From Streptomyces sp. VRA16 Mangrove soil (GTDB lineage: Bacteria; Actinomycetota; Actinomycetes; Streptomycetales; Streptomycetaceae): a stretch of 64,000 nucleotides of DNA. Location: the NCBI RefSeq assembly GCF_017377775.1, contig NZ_JAFVLN010000001.1:1271183-1335182 (forward strand). Reading direction: 5' to 3'. The notes under the pieces were generated by a model. The model saw nothing but the letters and a program-made list of their open reading frames with translations, had not been told where the DNA came from and did not search any database. The position numbers and the translations under genes are program-made. This document shows, in pieces, positions 17,560 through 25,611 of the stretch (positions are counted from its first letter, which is position 1; each line of letters opens with the position of its first letter).

Positions 17560-18132
17560 TCAGGTCTGGAGATGGTTGCGCTCGCCCTCGTGGTCGAGGA
17601 TGACCAGGACCTCGGCGGGGCCGCGGTCGCTGCGGACGGCGTGCGGGGTCATGGTCGAGAACGAGGCGGCCTGGCCGGCCTCGACGCGGATGACGCGTTC
17701 GCCGAGATAGAGGACGACGGTCCCGGACAGCACGGTGAACCAGTCCCTGCCGGGATGGACACCCATGTCGTCCGGCGTGACGCTGCCCGCCTGGTCGGTG
17801 ATGCGCATCTTGGCGACGGTCAGCCCCTGGGGCCCGTCACCCCTGGTGAGGAGCCAGGTGGTCAGGCCGCGGGCCTCGTCGTGGGTGGGCCGGATGACAA
17901 CGTCGGAGTCATCGGGGGACTCCACGAGTTCGTCGAGCGACTTGCCCAGCGCCCCGGAGATGGCGGTGAGCTGGTCGAGGCTGATGCGGCGGTGCCCGGT
18001 CTCGATGCGGCTGAGCTGCGACGGGCTGATGCCCGCGCGCTCGGCAAGGTTGTCCAGCGACCAGCCGCGCGCCTTGCGCAGAGATCTGATCCGCATCCTG
18101 ACGATGGCGTCCAAAGTCGATTCTTGCTCCAT
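17560..18132 (-). CDS. XRE helix-turn-helix regulator with C-terminal cupin
   Basis: A 190-residue regulator. Residues about 11-65 are an XRE DNA-binding domain (RIRSLRKARGWSLDNLAERAG, SPSQLSRIETGHRRISLDQL), and residues about 115-185 a small cupin beta-barrel (HPGRDWFTVLSGTVVLYLGE, RVEAGQAASFSTMTPHAV). ATG 18132 is preferred; extensions from 18201 are unconserved. Such regulators often control an adjacent gene in response to a small effector bound by the cupin. The divergent methyltransferase gene begins 49 bp away and is the likely target. Confidence 0.88.
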   Translation of the reverse strand: MEQESTLDAIVRMRIRSLRKARGWSLDNLAERAGISPSQLSRIETGHRRISLDQLTAISGALGKSLDELVESPDDSDVVIRPTHDEARGLTTWLLTRGDGPQGLTVAKMRITDQAGSVTPDDMGVHPGRDWFTVLSGTVVLYLGERVIRVEAGQAASFSTMTPHAVRSDRGPAEVLVILDHEGERNHLQT

Positions 18133-18181
18133 CGGCAAGAGTCTATGACGGGCAAGCAATGGTCGCTTTACCGTCGGGGGT

Positions 18182-19036
18182 ATGAACACACACCACGACA
18201 CTGTCGGTCATATCGGGCATGAGCGGGCGGCGGGTTCCGACATCGCGATGGCGCAACTGCTCGAACTTGATGCTGAAGTCCTCGCTCCCTACCTCGCTGA
18301 GCTGACCGGCTGGCTCGCGGAACTCACGTCCTCCGGCCCGGCCCTGATTCTGGATCTGGGCAGTGGTCCCGGCACCGGCAGCTTCGCTCTGGCCCGCCAG
18401 TTCCCCTCGGCGCATGTGACGGCGGTGGACCTTTCCCCGCAGATGCTGCACCGCCTGAACAAGCAGGCCGCCGTACACGGCGTCGCCGACCGGATCAGCA
18501 CGGTCGAGGCAAACATAGACGGGCCCTGGGACGAAATCGGTGAGAACGGGCCGTACGACCTGATCTGGGCCGCCTCGTTCCTGCACCACGTGACCGACCC
18601 CGCCCGCACTCTGGCCCAGGCCTTCGAGCAGCTGCGGCCGGGCGGGCTCCTGGCCGTCAGCGAGATGGACTTCTTCCCGCTCTGCCTGCCCGAGGACACA
18701 GGGGTCGGCCGGCCCGGCCTCGAGGCCCGCCTGCACGCCGTCACGAACACCCAACCGGACCATGAGTGGACCGACCAGCTCAAGAACGCCGGGTTCATCG
18801 TCGAGAAGCGGGCCTTCGAGATCCGTCTCGACCACGCCCAGGCGGGACCGTCCGTGAGCGCCTATGCCCAGGCCTTCTTGGCCAAGCTGCGCTCCCACGC
18901 CACCGACCTGCTCGAAGCGGATGACCTGGCGGCCTTGGACGTCCTGCTGGACGAAGCACAGCCGAACAGCGTCGCCCACCGTGACGATCTGCGCGTGCAC
19001 ACCACCCGCACCACCTGGATCGCGCGCCGCCCCTGA
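18182..19036 (+). CDS. SAM-dependent methyltransferase, class I
   Basis: A 284-residue class I methyltransferase. Motif I is ILDLGSGPGTGSFALA, motif II the acidic VTAVDLSPQML, and motif IV region YDLIWAASFLHHV, all typical of Methyltransf_11/25 enzymes that methylate small molecules using S-adenosylmethionine. The C-terminal half (DHEWTDQLKNAGF) is the usual substrate-side cap. It is divergent from the XRE-cupin regulator with a 49-bp gap, so both promoters must overlap and be jointly regulated. The substrate is unknown. Confidence 0.88.
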   Translation: MNTHHDTVGHIGHERAAGSDIAMAQLLELDAEVLAPYLAELTGWLAELTSSGPALILDLGSGPGTGSFALARQFPSAHVTAVDLSPQMLHRLNKQAAVHGVADRISTVEANIDGPWDEIGENGPYDLIWAASFLHHVTDPARTLAQAFEQLRPGGLLAVSEMDFFPLCLPEDTGVGRPGLEARLHAVTNTQPDHEWTDQLKNAGFIVEKRAFEIRLDHAQAGPSVSAYAQAFLAKLRSHATDLLEADDLAALDVLLDEAQPNSVAHRDDLRVHTTRTTWIARRP

Positions 19037-19053
19037 TCCGTAGGGCGGGCCGC

Positions 19054-19176
19054 GCCAAAGCCCCGGCCATGCTGGGCCTGGCTCAGCTGATGGTGGTCCT
19101 GGTCACCACCATCGTGAACATCGCCCTGCCGGGCAGGCCGGACGCCTCAACCGCGCACGTCAGGCCGACGCGTTGA
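19054..19176 (+). pseudogene. N-terminal remnant of an MFS (DHA2) transporter
   Basis: The frame reads MLGLAQLMVVLVTTIVNIAL, which is the first transmembrane helix of DHA2-type drug exporters (usually with Asp where Val appears before TTIVNIALP). It stops at a TGA at 19174-19176 after 41 codons. Everything after helix 1 is missing and replaced by the convergent hydrolase gene, whose 3' end overlaps it. I infer a deletion remnant of an exporter. Confidence 0.65.
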
Positions 19177-19924
19177 CCGCTCGGCCGAGGTGACGGGCGA
19201 AGAAGCGGACCGCGCTGTCGACCTCGAACCGGGGCAGCTCCTTGTGCTTGCCCGAGTTCACATGCAGGGACTTCTCTGCCGAGGCGAAAGCGTCGAACAG
19301 CGCCAGGCCCTCCTCGCGGGAGATGTGCTCGTCGTCCCACTGCAGGTCGAACTCGATCGGGATGGTGATCTGCTCCGCGTAACCGGCCAGCACGTCGGGC
19401 CAGTGCTGGCCGAAGACCGCGGCCGTGATCCTGGGCTCGGCGGCCACGAACGGCACGCCGATCGCGGTACCCATGTTGATGCCCCAGAAGCCGACTGGAC
19501 CGTCGGTTCCGATCTCCGGGAGCTGTTGGAGGGCGTCCAGCAGTGCGTGGTACTCCGGCACGGCGAGCTTGGCCAGGTGGTCGTTGTAGCGGACTACGAT
19601 CGGGCTCTCCGGCTCGCCGGCCGCCCGGGCCGCGAACAGCGCGGCGACCTCCTGCTCGTCGTGCTCGGTGCGCGGCCGGTCGCCGTGACCGGGCGCGTCG
19701 AGGACCGCCACGTGGTAGCCGCAGCCGTGCACCAGGTGCCGGGCTCGGCCCGACATCGCGGGGTGCTTCTTGTGGTTGCCGCCCCCGTGGGCCTGGAGGA
19801 CCAGCGGCGCACGGTCCCCGCCGGACTCGGGAGACCAGAGGACACCCGGGACGCCGTTGACGGTGAAGTCGCGCTCGACGATGCCGTGCGCGGTGGACTC
19901 GGCGGTGAAGAGGAAAGTGTTCAT
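19160..19924 (-). CDS. Alpha/beta hydrolase fold protein with Asn at the nucleophile position
   Basis: A 254-residue dienelactone-hydrolase-like protein. The oxyanion region is LVLQAHGGGNHKK, the central strand VAVLDAPGHGDRP, and the late acid/His region is FDLQWDDE ... NSGKHKELP. The nucleophile elbow, normally GxSxG, reads FWGINMGTAIG, so Asn replaces Ser. One base change (AGC to AAC) would explain it. The protein has no signal peptide. With the nucleophile lost it may be inactive, or may have a binding role; the rest of the fold is intact and full length. Confidence 0.8.
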   Translation of the reverse strand: MNTFLFTAESTAHGIVERDFTVNGVPGVLWSPESGGDRAPLVLQAHGGGNHKKHPAMSGRARHLVHGCGYHVAVLDAPGHGDRPRTEHDEQEVAALFAARAAGEPESPIVVRYNDHLAKLAVPEYHALLDALQQLPEIGTDGPVGFWGINMGTAIGVPFVAAEPRITAAVFGQHWPDVLAGYAEQITIPIEFDLQWDDEHISREEGLALFDAFASAEKSLHVNSGKHKELPRFEVDSAVRFFARHLGRAVNASA

Positions 19925-20103
19925 GGCAGTTGCCCTTCGAGAGTGCCTTGTGAAAGAGCGCTCCCGGCGAGATCTACGTCAACCGCCAGCCGTGACAGCA
20001 AGGGAGAGCACCCATGTAGGTACAGCGTTCATGGGTCTCACCTCCTTGGGCCGATGCCACGGTCAACTGAAGCTATCAGCCTGATCATCATCCCTTCAAC
20101 GCT

Positions 20104-20262
20104 TTTCCCCGCCACGCCCCGCCACGCCACGACCACGCCGCGCGGCTTCTCGCCCTGCTCCACGACGGCGCCTTCCAGTCCGTCGGACTCGACGACGCCG
20201 AGGCCGCCCGCGAGACCCTCCGCCGCGCCGTCGACGAGGTGCCCGCCTCCCAGGCCACCTGA
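20104..20262 (+). pseudogene. C-terminal coding remnant, unidentified
   Basis: This plus-strand frame ends at TGA 20260-20262 and reads ARLLALLHDGAFQSVGLDDA then AARETLRRAVDEV. Its codons end almost exclusively in G or C, unlike the flanking sequence, so it looks like the end of a real helical protein. No start or upstream domain is present. The rest of the 436-bp gap between 19925 and 20360 shows nothing I can support. Confidence 0.45.
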
Positions 20263-20360
20263 CGACCGAAGGCGGCCGCTGCCGCCTCGACTCGTTCAAG
20301 GCAAGCCCTTGGAGTGCACGGCGCCACGCCCTTCCAGGCGGCATCCGCAAGGGCGTGCGC

Positions 20361-21224
20361 CTACTCCAGCACCGCGCGGAAGGCACGCTCGCCGATGCCG
20401 AGCATCAGTGGGTTGTCAGCCGAGTGCGTCAGGAAGACCAGGGACAGGGCAAGCGCCCACCCGCGGGCCCGCTCCCACGTCGCGTCGTCCGCGCTGCCGT
20501 ACGCCTGTCGAAAGGCAGCACGCTGCTCCGCCGTGAACAGCATCCAGGCCACGGACAAGTCGGCGGCAGGGTCACCGGACATGATGTCGCCGAAGTCGAT
20601 CACGGCGCTGATCCGACCGCGGTCGACCAGGATGTTGGCCGGGTGCAGGTCCGCGCGCAGCCACACCGGCGGCCCGTCCCAATCCGGCATGGCGGAGGCC
20701 GTCTCCCAGACCTGCTGCGCGGTGGCACGGTCGGCCGGATCGACGTGCGCCAGTCCGCTCAGGACTCCCTCGGCACGTCCGGCCAGCGGAATCCCACGAA
20801 ACGCGTTGACGGGTGCTTCCGAAGGGGCCGGTACATGCAGTGCGGCCAGGAAACCGCCGAGCGCCGCCGCGGCCGACCAGGGGTCGTCGGGCTCCGATCG
20901 CGCCGCGATCCGGCCAGGGAAGAACGGCACGACACTCCAGGACCACGGGTACTGGTCCGTCGGCTGCCCGACACGTACAGGCGCCGGCACAGGCAGCGGC
21001 AGGCGGTCGCTCAACTCCGGCAACCACCGTTGTTCGTGGGTGACGAGTTCGCCGGCCAGGGCACGCCGCGGCAACCGGACGAGGTACTCCTCGCCGAGCC
21101 GACACACAAGGTTGTCCCAGCCGTTGGCCAGCACCTCGACCGGCAGGCCCGCCAGGTCGGGGTGCTGCTCGTCGAGCAGACGGCGCACCAACTCGACTGA
21201 GACCGGAACCTCTGCAGCGGGCAT
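20361..21224 (-). CDS. Aminoglycoside phosphotransferase family protein
   Basis: A 287-residue APH-fold protein. The N-lobe reads LANGWDNLVCRLGEEYLVRLP with the phosphate-positioning Lys region, the catalytic loop is LRADLHPANILV with the catalytic Asp, and the metal-binding Asp is in AVIDFGDIMSGDPAADL. The first His of the canonical HGDLHPAN is Arg-Ala, a variant common in this subfamily. These proteins phosphorylate small molecules; true aminoglycoside resistance cannot be inferred. ATG 21224 begins at the usual family position; an upstream GTG at 21239 has a better ribosome site (AGGG) and is a possible alternative. Confidence 0.85.
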   Translation of the reverse strand: MPAAEVPVSVELVRRLLDEQHPDLAGLPVEVLANGWDNLVCRLGEEYLVRLPRRALAGELVTHEQRWLPELSDRLPLPVPAPVRVGQPTDQYPWSWSVVPFFPGRIAARSEPDDPWSAAAALGGFLAALHVPAPSEAPVNAFRGIPLAGRAEGVLSGLAHVDPADRATAQQVWETASAMPDWDGPPVWLRADLHPANILVDRGRISAVIDFGDIMSGDPAADLSVAWMLFTAEQRAAFRQAYGSADDATWERARGWALALSLVFLTHSADNPLMLGIGERAFRAVLE

Positions 21225-21501
21225 TCGCCGAACTGTCACAGCGAGAACCCTACGAAGGAAGATTCCGGAGCGCGACCACGGCACATATGCGTGGCCTCGC
21301 GAATACCCCGGTACGGCCCATCGTCTGCTGGCCCGGACGGAGCTGACCCCGCGTCAGCCCCCTGAGCCGTGCCCGGTTCAGCGGGAGCGACACAGGGTGC
21401 ACCGCCCGCTCACCCGGTACGGCACCAAGACCCGGAAGCGGCCTTGGACCAGCGGCGCCCCCGCCTGCTGAGGGACGCGGAGTGGCCAGTGGCGCGATCT
21501 T

Positions 21502-21517
21502 GTTTGATAGATCAAAC
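21502..21517. promoter_or_regulatory. Perfect 16-bp dyad upstream of the AraC gene
   Basis: GTTTGAT-AG-ATCAAAC is an inverted repeat with 7-bp arms in an otherwise GC-rich region, centred 46 bp upstream of the ATG at 21556. It is a probable operator for this regulator or another one. Confidence 0.5.
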
Positions 21518-21555
21518 TGCTGACGGCCGGCGGGGGAGGGGGTCCCCTGCGTCCC

Positions 21556-22578
21556 ATGGCCGTAAGCGGGGGAGTACGAACGGTGTGGGAGCAGATGACG
21601 GCGGCCGACGTGCCGCCGGAGTACAGATTCGAGTGGTTCGCGCAGACCGTGTCCCAAGTACTGCTGCCCACCGCCTTCGAGACCCCGGACCCGAGTGCGT
21701 TCTACGCCCACGGTGGACAACTCGCCCTGGGTGAGGCCCGGCTGGCCCGCTTCGCCTACGCCCCGCTGCACTCGCGGCGTACCCCGGCCCTGATCCGTCA
21801 GGGAGATCCGGAGCAGTACCAACTCGCTCTCGTCACCGGCGGATCCGCCTGGTTCGCGCAGCAGGGCGGAGAAGCCGAGCTGGCGGTCGGCGACATGGCA
21901 CTGTGGGACACCTCCCGCCCCTACCGGTCCGGCTCGGGAACGGACGGCCGCGGCGTGGAGGTCCTCGTCCTCCAGATCCCCAAGGAAAGCATGCCATTGC
22001 GCTCCCAGCACATGGACAGACTCCTCGCCCGGCGCATTCGCGGTGGCGCGGGCCTGTCCGGGATTCTGGCCGGCTTCCTGACCGATCTCGCGCGCAAGGG
22101 CCCCGACTGCTTGCCCGGCGAACTCGACGTGCTGGAGGCGATGGTGGTGGATCTGGCCGCCTCATGCCTGGCGGGACACCTCGGCGCCACGGCCCAACAG
22201 CCTGCAGAGCTCCGATCCCATCTGCTGCTTCGCCGGATCCGCACCTTCATCGACCACCACGTGGCAGACCCTGATCTGACCCCGCGCGTCGTAGCCGAAC
22301 GGCACCATCTCTCCCTGCGCAGCTTGTACGCCCTGTTCCGGGACGAGCCCGAAAGCGTCGCCGCCACGATCCGCCGCCGTCGGCTCGAACGCTGCCGAGA
22401 CGATCTGGCCCGCCCCGAGATGAGTCGGGAACCGATCCAGTTGATCGCCGCCCGCTGGGGGTTCGCCAGCGCCACCGCTTTCAGCCGCACCTTCCGAGCC
22501 GCTTATGGCATCACTCCCCACGACTACCGAGCCCACGCCCTGCAGCACGCGGACGAGACCCAGAGTGTGTCCGGCTGA
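21556..22578 (+). CDS. AraC family transcriptional regulator
   Basis: A 340-residue regulator. Residues about 20-190 are the AraC-binding-like cupin domain (VPPEYRFEWFAQTV, YQLALVTGGSAWFAQQGGEA, LAVGDMALWDTSRPY), which senses an effector. Residues about 235-330 hold the double helix-turn-helix (RIRTFIDHHVADPDLTPRVVA with LSLRSLYALF, and PIQLIAARWGFASATAFSRTF) and the GITPHDYR tail. It is the family in which many Streptomyces regulators of secondary metabolism fall. A dyad sits just upstream. The targets are not obvious from neighbours. Confidence 0.9.
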   Translation: MAVSGGVRTVWEQMTAADVPPEYRFEWFAQTVSQVLLPTAFETPDPSAFYAHGGQLALGEARLARFAYAPLHSRRTPALIRQGDPEQYQLALVTGGSAWFAQQGGEAELAVGDMALWDTSRPYRSGSGTDGRGVEVLVLQIPKESMPLRSQHMDRLLARRIRGGAGLSGILAGFLTDLARKGPDCLPGELDVLEAMVVDLAASCLAGHLGATAQQPAELRSHLLLRRIRTFIDHHVADPDLTPRVVAERHHLSLRSLYALFRDEPESVAATIRRRRLERCRDDLARPEMSREPIQLIAARWGFASATAFSRTFRAAYGITPHDYRAHALQHADETQSVSG

Positions 22579-22961
22579 GCATGAAGTCGAGGGGTGAGGG
22601 CCGCGATCGCGACCGGTGCGGAGGGCATCTTCGTCCTCTGCACAGAGGGCGCCGAGACAGTGTGCCGGCAGGTCACGGACCACCAGCCGCGCATGCAGCG
22701 CACTGAACGCTTGCCCCGTGACCCAGTGACCTTCCCGGACAGAACACTGGACGCCGCAGCTCCGGCCCGCGGCATACGCGGTCGCCCTGTCCGCACGGAG
22801 AGTCAAGTAACCGTGCATGCAGTGCACATCGCGCACGGTGTAGTGCGCCATAGCATCGGGCTGCCCCGGACGGACGTAGGACGTTCGGCACGTACGGGGG
22901 CACTGCGACCGGAGATCGACTGCCCCACCGCGCAAACCCGGTGAGGCCCGAACAGGAGTCC
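22579..22961. other. Intergenic stretch, no supported gene
   Basis: A minus-strand frame starting at 22851 is open but runs antisense into the AraC gene and has weak third-position bias. I see no RNA gene or terminator here. Confidence 0.4.
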
Positions 22962-23372
22962 ATGATGAGAACGGGGAAGGGCATGACCAGGCTCGGTGTG
23001 GCGGCAGCGCTCGCCGCATGCGTCCTGGTGGGCGGCGGCGCGGCCCAGGCCAGTACGACCGCTCCCACCGTCGGAGACGGGTACGCGAACAACACGCACG
23101 CTGTGTGGTGCATCCAGGAGAGCCTGAACTACTTCAGCAGAAACGCTGCGGGCCAGTACCCGCAGGTGCCCATCGTCAGTGAGGACGGCGTGTGGGGACC
23201 GGCGACGAAGGCCGCGGTGATCGCGTTCCAGAAGAACATCGACGGACTGACTCCCGACGGATACGTGGGGCCGCACACCGGCTACGACCTCATGTACTAC
23301 GGGGACCCCTACTACATGGGCACGATCAACTCTCCGGGCTACTGCTACCAGTACGTTCCTACGAACCGCTGA
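22962..23372 (+). CDS. Secreted peptidoglycan-binding domain protein
   Basis: A 136-residue secreted protein. CAGGAG precedes the tandem ATGs at 22962 and 22965. Residues 1-31 are a signal peptide (VAAALAACVLVGGGAAQA). The mature part carries one PG_binding_1 unit: AVWCIQESLNYF, EDGVWGPATKAAVIAFQKN, TPDGYVGPHTGYDL. Two mature Cys (WCIQ and GYCYQ) could pair. The domain binds cell-wall peptidoglycan and usually accompanies hydrolases; here it is alone, so a role in wall binding or inhibition is inferred. Confidence 0.85.
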   Translation: MMRTGKGMTRLGVAAALAACVLVGGGAAQASTTAPTVGDGYANNTHAVWCIQESLNYFSRNAAGQYPQVPIVSEDGVWGPATKAAVIAFQKNIDGLTPDGYVGPHTGYDLMYYGDPYYMGTINSPGYCYQYVPTNR

Positions 23373-23394
23373 CGGATCGTAGAGCTAGCGGACG

Positions 23395-23435
23395 ACTGAG
23401 TTTCCCCGGTTGTCGGCGGCCGGGGAACACTCAGT
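23395..23435 (+). terminator. Hairpin after the peptidoglycan-binding gene
   Basis: Arms ACTGAGTTTCCCCGG and CCGGGGAACACTCAGT pair over 15 bp with one bulged base and a 10-nt loop, 23 bp after the stop. It also lies downstream of the convergent STAS gene. Confidence 0.75.
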
Positions 23436-23502
23436 CCGGGACCGCGGATTGCCTTGCGCGGTCGCCGGTGGGGGAGGCGTGGCGGCTCTGCTGAGCCGGG
23501 TG

Positions 23503-23865
23503 TCACTCCTGGAGTGCGAGCGCCTCCGTCAGGGTCGGCATCGGCTGAAGCCGTCCCGTGAGCCCGGCCAGCCTCATCAGCCTCAGTACGAAGGGATGGG
23601 GACAGACCAGACGCCAGGAGCCTCGCCGCTCCAGAACACGCCGGTTCGCACGGCACAGAAGCTCCATCCCCGTGCAGTCGATGAACCGCACGGGGGACAG
23701 ATCGATGACGAGATGGATCCCCGGCTGTGCCGTGACCTCGTCAAGGATCGGCCCGATCCACAGAACAGCACTGATGTCTATCTCGCCGTGCAATTCGAGC
23801 ACCACATGCCCGGCCCGCACGTACTGACGCAGTCTGTCCGACCTCAATGCCTTCGGCATGTGCAT
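23503..23865 (-). CDS. STAS domain protein (anti-sigma factor antagonist-like)
   Basis: A 120-residue single-domain protein. The STAS pattern is VVLELHGEIDISAVLWIGPILDEV, LVIDLSPVRFIDCTGMELLCRANRRV. Anti-anti-sigma factors are phosphorylated on a Ser in D-S-x-G by a partner kinase; here the motif is D-C-T-G, so Thr could be the phosphoacceptor or regulation could be lost. ATG 23865 follows GGGGGAG. There is no kinase or sigma gene next to it, so the partner is elsewhere. Such proteins are abundant in Streptomyces and act in the cytoplasm. Confidence 0.85.
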   Translation of the reverse strand: MHMPKALRSDRLRQYVRAGHVVLELHGEIDISAVLWIGPILDEVTAQPGIHLVIDLSPVRFIDCTGMELLCRANRRVLERRGSWRLVCPHPFVLRLMRLAGLTGRLQPMPTLTEALALQE

Positions 23866-24371
23866 ATATGCAACTCCCCCTTTGTGCAACGAAATCCGAA
23901 GCGCGCCGGGGTCTGGGGGCGCCTGAGGGCTGGTCAGCCTACAGTTCGCGCCAACGCTGCGAGGGCACTCCTCATCTCCTCGCACCTTCGCGTGTAATGC
24001 AGTCCACCCACTTGACATATGCCCGAGGCCTTGCAGGGCATTCTTTGTTTTGCCCTCAAGTTGGCCAGATGCGCGGTCGATTACGCCCAAGTACTGCGAT
24101 AGACAAACCGCTTGGGGCGCCATCTCCCGACCTTGTCCGTGGCATCCCAGGGGCGCTCGTGGGGCCACCAGGGCACCTCGGCCCACCTTGAGCGCAGCCA
24201 GCCCGTGAGCTGCGGACGGCACTACTGGGGAGGGGATCGTCCGCACGCCGACGCTCCGGGCTGGCACCCTTCCTGCGCGTGCGGATACGTCCAGGACGCG
24301 GGCTGGATCCGGTCGTGGGTGCCGACTGCTCTGCCGAGGTCCGTGAAGACGACCGCCTGTTTTGAACGGTA
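23866..24371. other. Gene-free stretch upstream of the MerR-type promoter
   Basis: About 500 bp with no supported gene. It is less GC-rich than its neighbours around 24000-24060, where a TTGACA hexamer occurs at 24013, but no matching -10 element is clear. Confidence 0.4.
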
Positions 24372-24402
24372 TTGACCTCAAGCCCAGTTGAGGTTCTACG
24401 GT
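24372..24402 (+). promoter_or_regulatory. MerR-family type promoter with SoxR-like box
   Basis: The 18-bp dyad CCTCAAGCCCAGTTGAGG (24376-24393) lies between a -35 hexamer TTGACC (24372-24377) and a -10 hexamer TACGGT (24397-24402). The spacer is 19 bp, the over-long spacing that MerR-family activators correct by twisting DNA. The half-sites CCTCAA/TTGAGG match the SoxR box of enteric and Streptomyces bacteria. Transcription would start about 30 bp before the ATG at 24441. Confidence 0.7.
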
Positions 24403-24440
24403 GGCGTGTGCCGATGCCGACGGACCCGAGAGGGATGCTC

Positions 24441-24746
24441 ATGAAGACGCTCGTACTCGGCAGGACGCCCGCCAGGGTCACGGAGGTGCTGGCCACGTTG
24501 CGCGCGGACGGATTCGACGCGGAGGGTGTGAGCGCCGACGACGAGGCCAGGAAACTCCTTGAGACCGGCCGGTTCGCAGTCCTGATCATCGGTGGGGGTG
24601 TGGGGTCCGAATCCCGCGCGGAACTCAAGCGGTTCGCCGCGCGGCACCAGGTGCGCCGAGTGATCGACGGAGCGCTGACAGCCCCCTTCGATGCCTATGT
24701 GCGGCGGGAGTTCGAGCCGTTGATCCGCGCCGCCATGGACGCCTGA
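24441..24746 (+). CDS. Small Rossmann/flavodoxin-like protein of unknown function
   Basis: A 101-residue protein preceded by AGAGGG; ATG 24435 is also possible but sits on the ribosome site. The sequence alternates strands and helices as in a small flavodoxin-like or receiver-like fold: MKTLVLGRTPARVTEVLATL, FDAEGVSADDEARKLLETG, FAVLIIGGGVGSESRAELKR. It lacks the phosphoacceptor Asp of response regulators. It sits directly behind a MerR-type promoter, which is the best clue to its role: a cytoplasmic response to a redox-active compound or metal is inferred. Confidence 0.7.
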   Translation: MKTLVLGRTPARVTEVLATLRADGFDAEGVSADDEARKLLETGRFAVLIIGGGVGSESRAELKRFAARHQVRRVIDGALTAPFDAYVRREFEPLIRAAMDA

Positions 24747-24926
24747 CTGACCTCGACGGCGCTGGGCAGCACACCGGCGACGCCGCAGTCGGCTCGTCGG
24801 TACGGTCCACGCGCTCGCCCCGGAGCTGAACAACTGGCCGGCCAGGAACCGAAGAGGCCCGCTGGCTCATGTCCTCCATCGCGTCGGCCTACCCGTCTTC
24901 ACGGCCCTGGGACGAGGCTGGGGCGC

Positions 24927-25502
24927 TCAGTCGTTCCGGCCCGCAGGCTTGAGGCGCAGCGCCGACACGAGGAAGAAGACGCCGCCGAGGAACGCGTATC
25001 CGGCGAGATTCCTGAGCGTGGCGGCGCCGTTGCCGGCCTGGAGGAAGAAGCTCACGCCGGCGAGGGTGGAGATGGCCCCGCTCACGATCATCGGCCACTG
25101 TCCGCCCCATTGGCGCCGGACCAGGCCCAACGCGAGTTGCGTGACACCCGCGGTGACGGCCCAGACGCCCCAGACCCGCAGGACGGCCGGGATGCCGGAG
25201 GCGAGTGCGACCGCCAGGGCGACAGCGGTGAGAACGCTGAGCCCGATGTTCACGTACAGCCTCGTGAGGGCGCTGCCGGCCGCCCGGGTCGACCGCAGGT
25301 CGACCACCGCGCAGGCCGCGTCGAAGAGGGGATAGAGCACCAGCAGCGTCCGGCCGGCCAGGTTCAGGCTGTCGGCTGTCGTGAACAGCAGGGCCGCCCA
25401 GACGGCAGCGAACGCGAAACGCAGGAGGTAAAGCTTGCGCAGAGCTGCGGGCAGCGGGGTCCCGGTGAGGGGAGCGGGCTGCTGACTGACGACGGTGTTC
25501 AT
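24927..25502 (-). CDS. DUF308-like integral membrane protein
   Basis: A 191-residue membrane protein with about six hydrophobic segments (LLRFAFAAVWAALLF, LLVLYPLFDAACAVVDL, IGLSVLTAVALAVAL, VWGVWAVTAGVTQLALGL, IVSGAISTLAGVSFFL, LAGYAFLGGVFFLVSAL). The pattern of paired helices with Gly/Ala faces resembles the HdeD/DUF308 family, with no known activity. A TTGACA-N17-AATGAT promoter and two inverted operators lie in the gap before the divergent tetR gene, so the regulator next door very likely represses it. Confidence 0.82.
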   Translation of the reverse strand: MNTVVSQQPAPLTGTPLPAALRKLYLLRFAFAAVWAALLFTTADSLNLAGRTLLVLYPLFDAACAVVDLRSTRAAGSALTRLYVNIGLSVLTAVALAVALASGIPAVLRVWGVWAVTAGVTQLALGLVRRQWGGQWPMIVSGAISTLAGVSFFLQAGNGAATLRNLAGYAFLGGVFFLVSALRLKPAGRND

Positions 25503-25523
25503 GGCGAACCGCCTTCCAGGTGA

Positions 25524-25591
25524 GGGAGAACGTTCGGTCTCATTTCATCATTGAGGGCCTCCTGTTCGATGTCAAGACCGAACGTTCTCCC
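25524..25591. promoter_or_regulatory. Inverted operator pair in the membrane protein/tetR intergenic region
   Basis: GGGAGAACGTTCGGTCT (25524-25540) is repeated exactly in inverted orientation at 25575-25591. Each arm contains the palindrome GAACGTTC. Between them lies a minus-strand promoter: -35 TTGACA (25575-25570) and -10 AATGAT (25552-25547), spacer 17. One operator overlaps the -35 and the other the transcription start, an arrangement that gives tight repression by the adjacent TetR protein. Confidence 0.75.
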
Positions 25592-25611
25592 TCGGCTGTA
25601 AGGTGGGATCC

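Noticed and set aside
22162..22851. A minus-strand frame crossing the AraC gene
   Set aside because: It is mostly antisense to AraC and has weak third-position bias before it.
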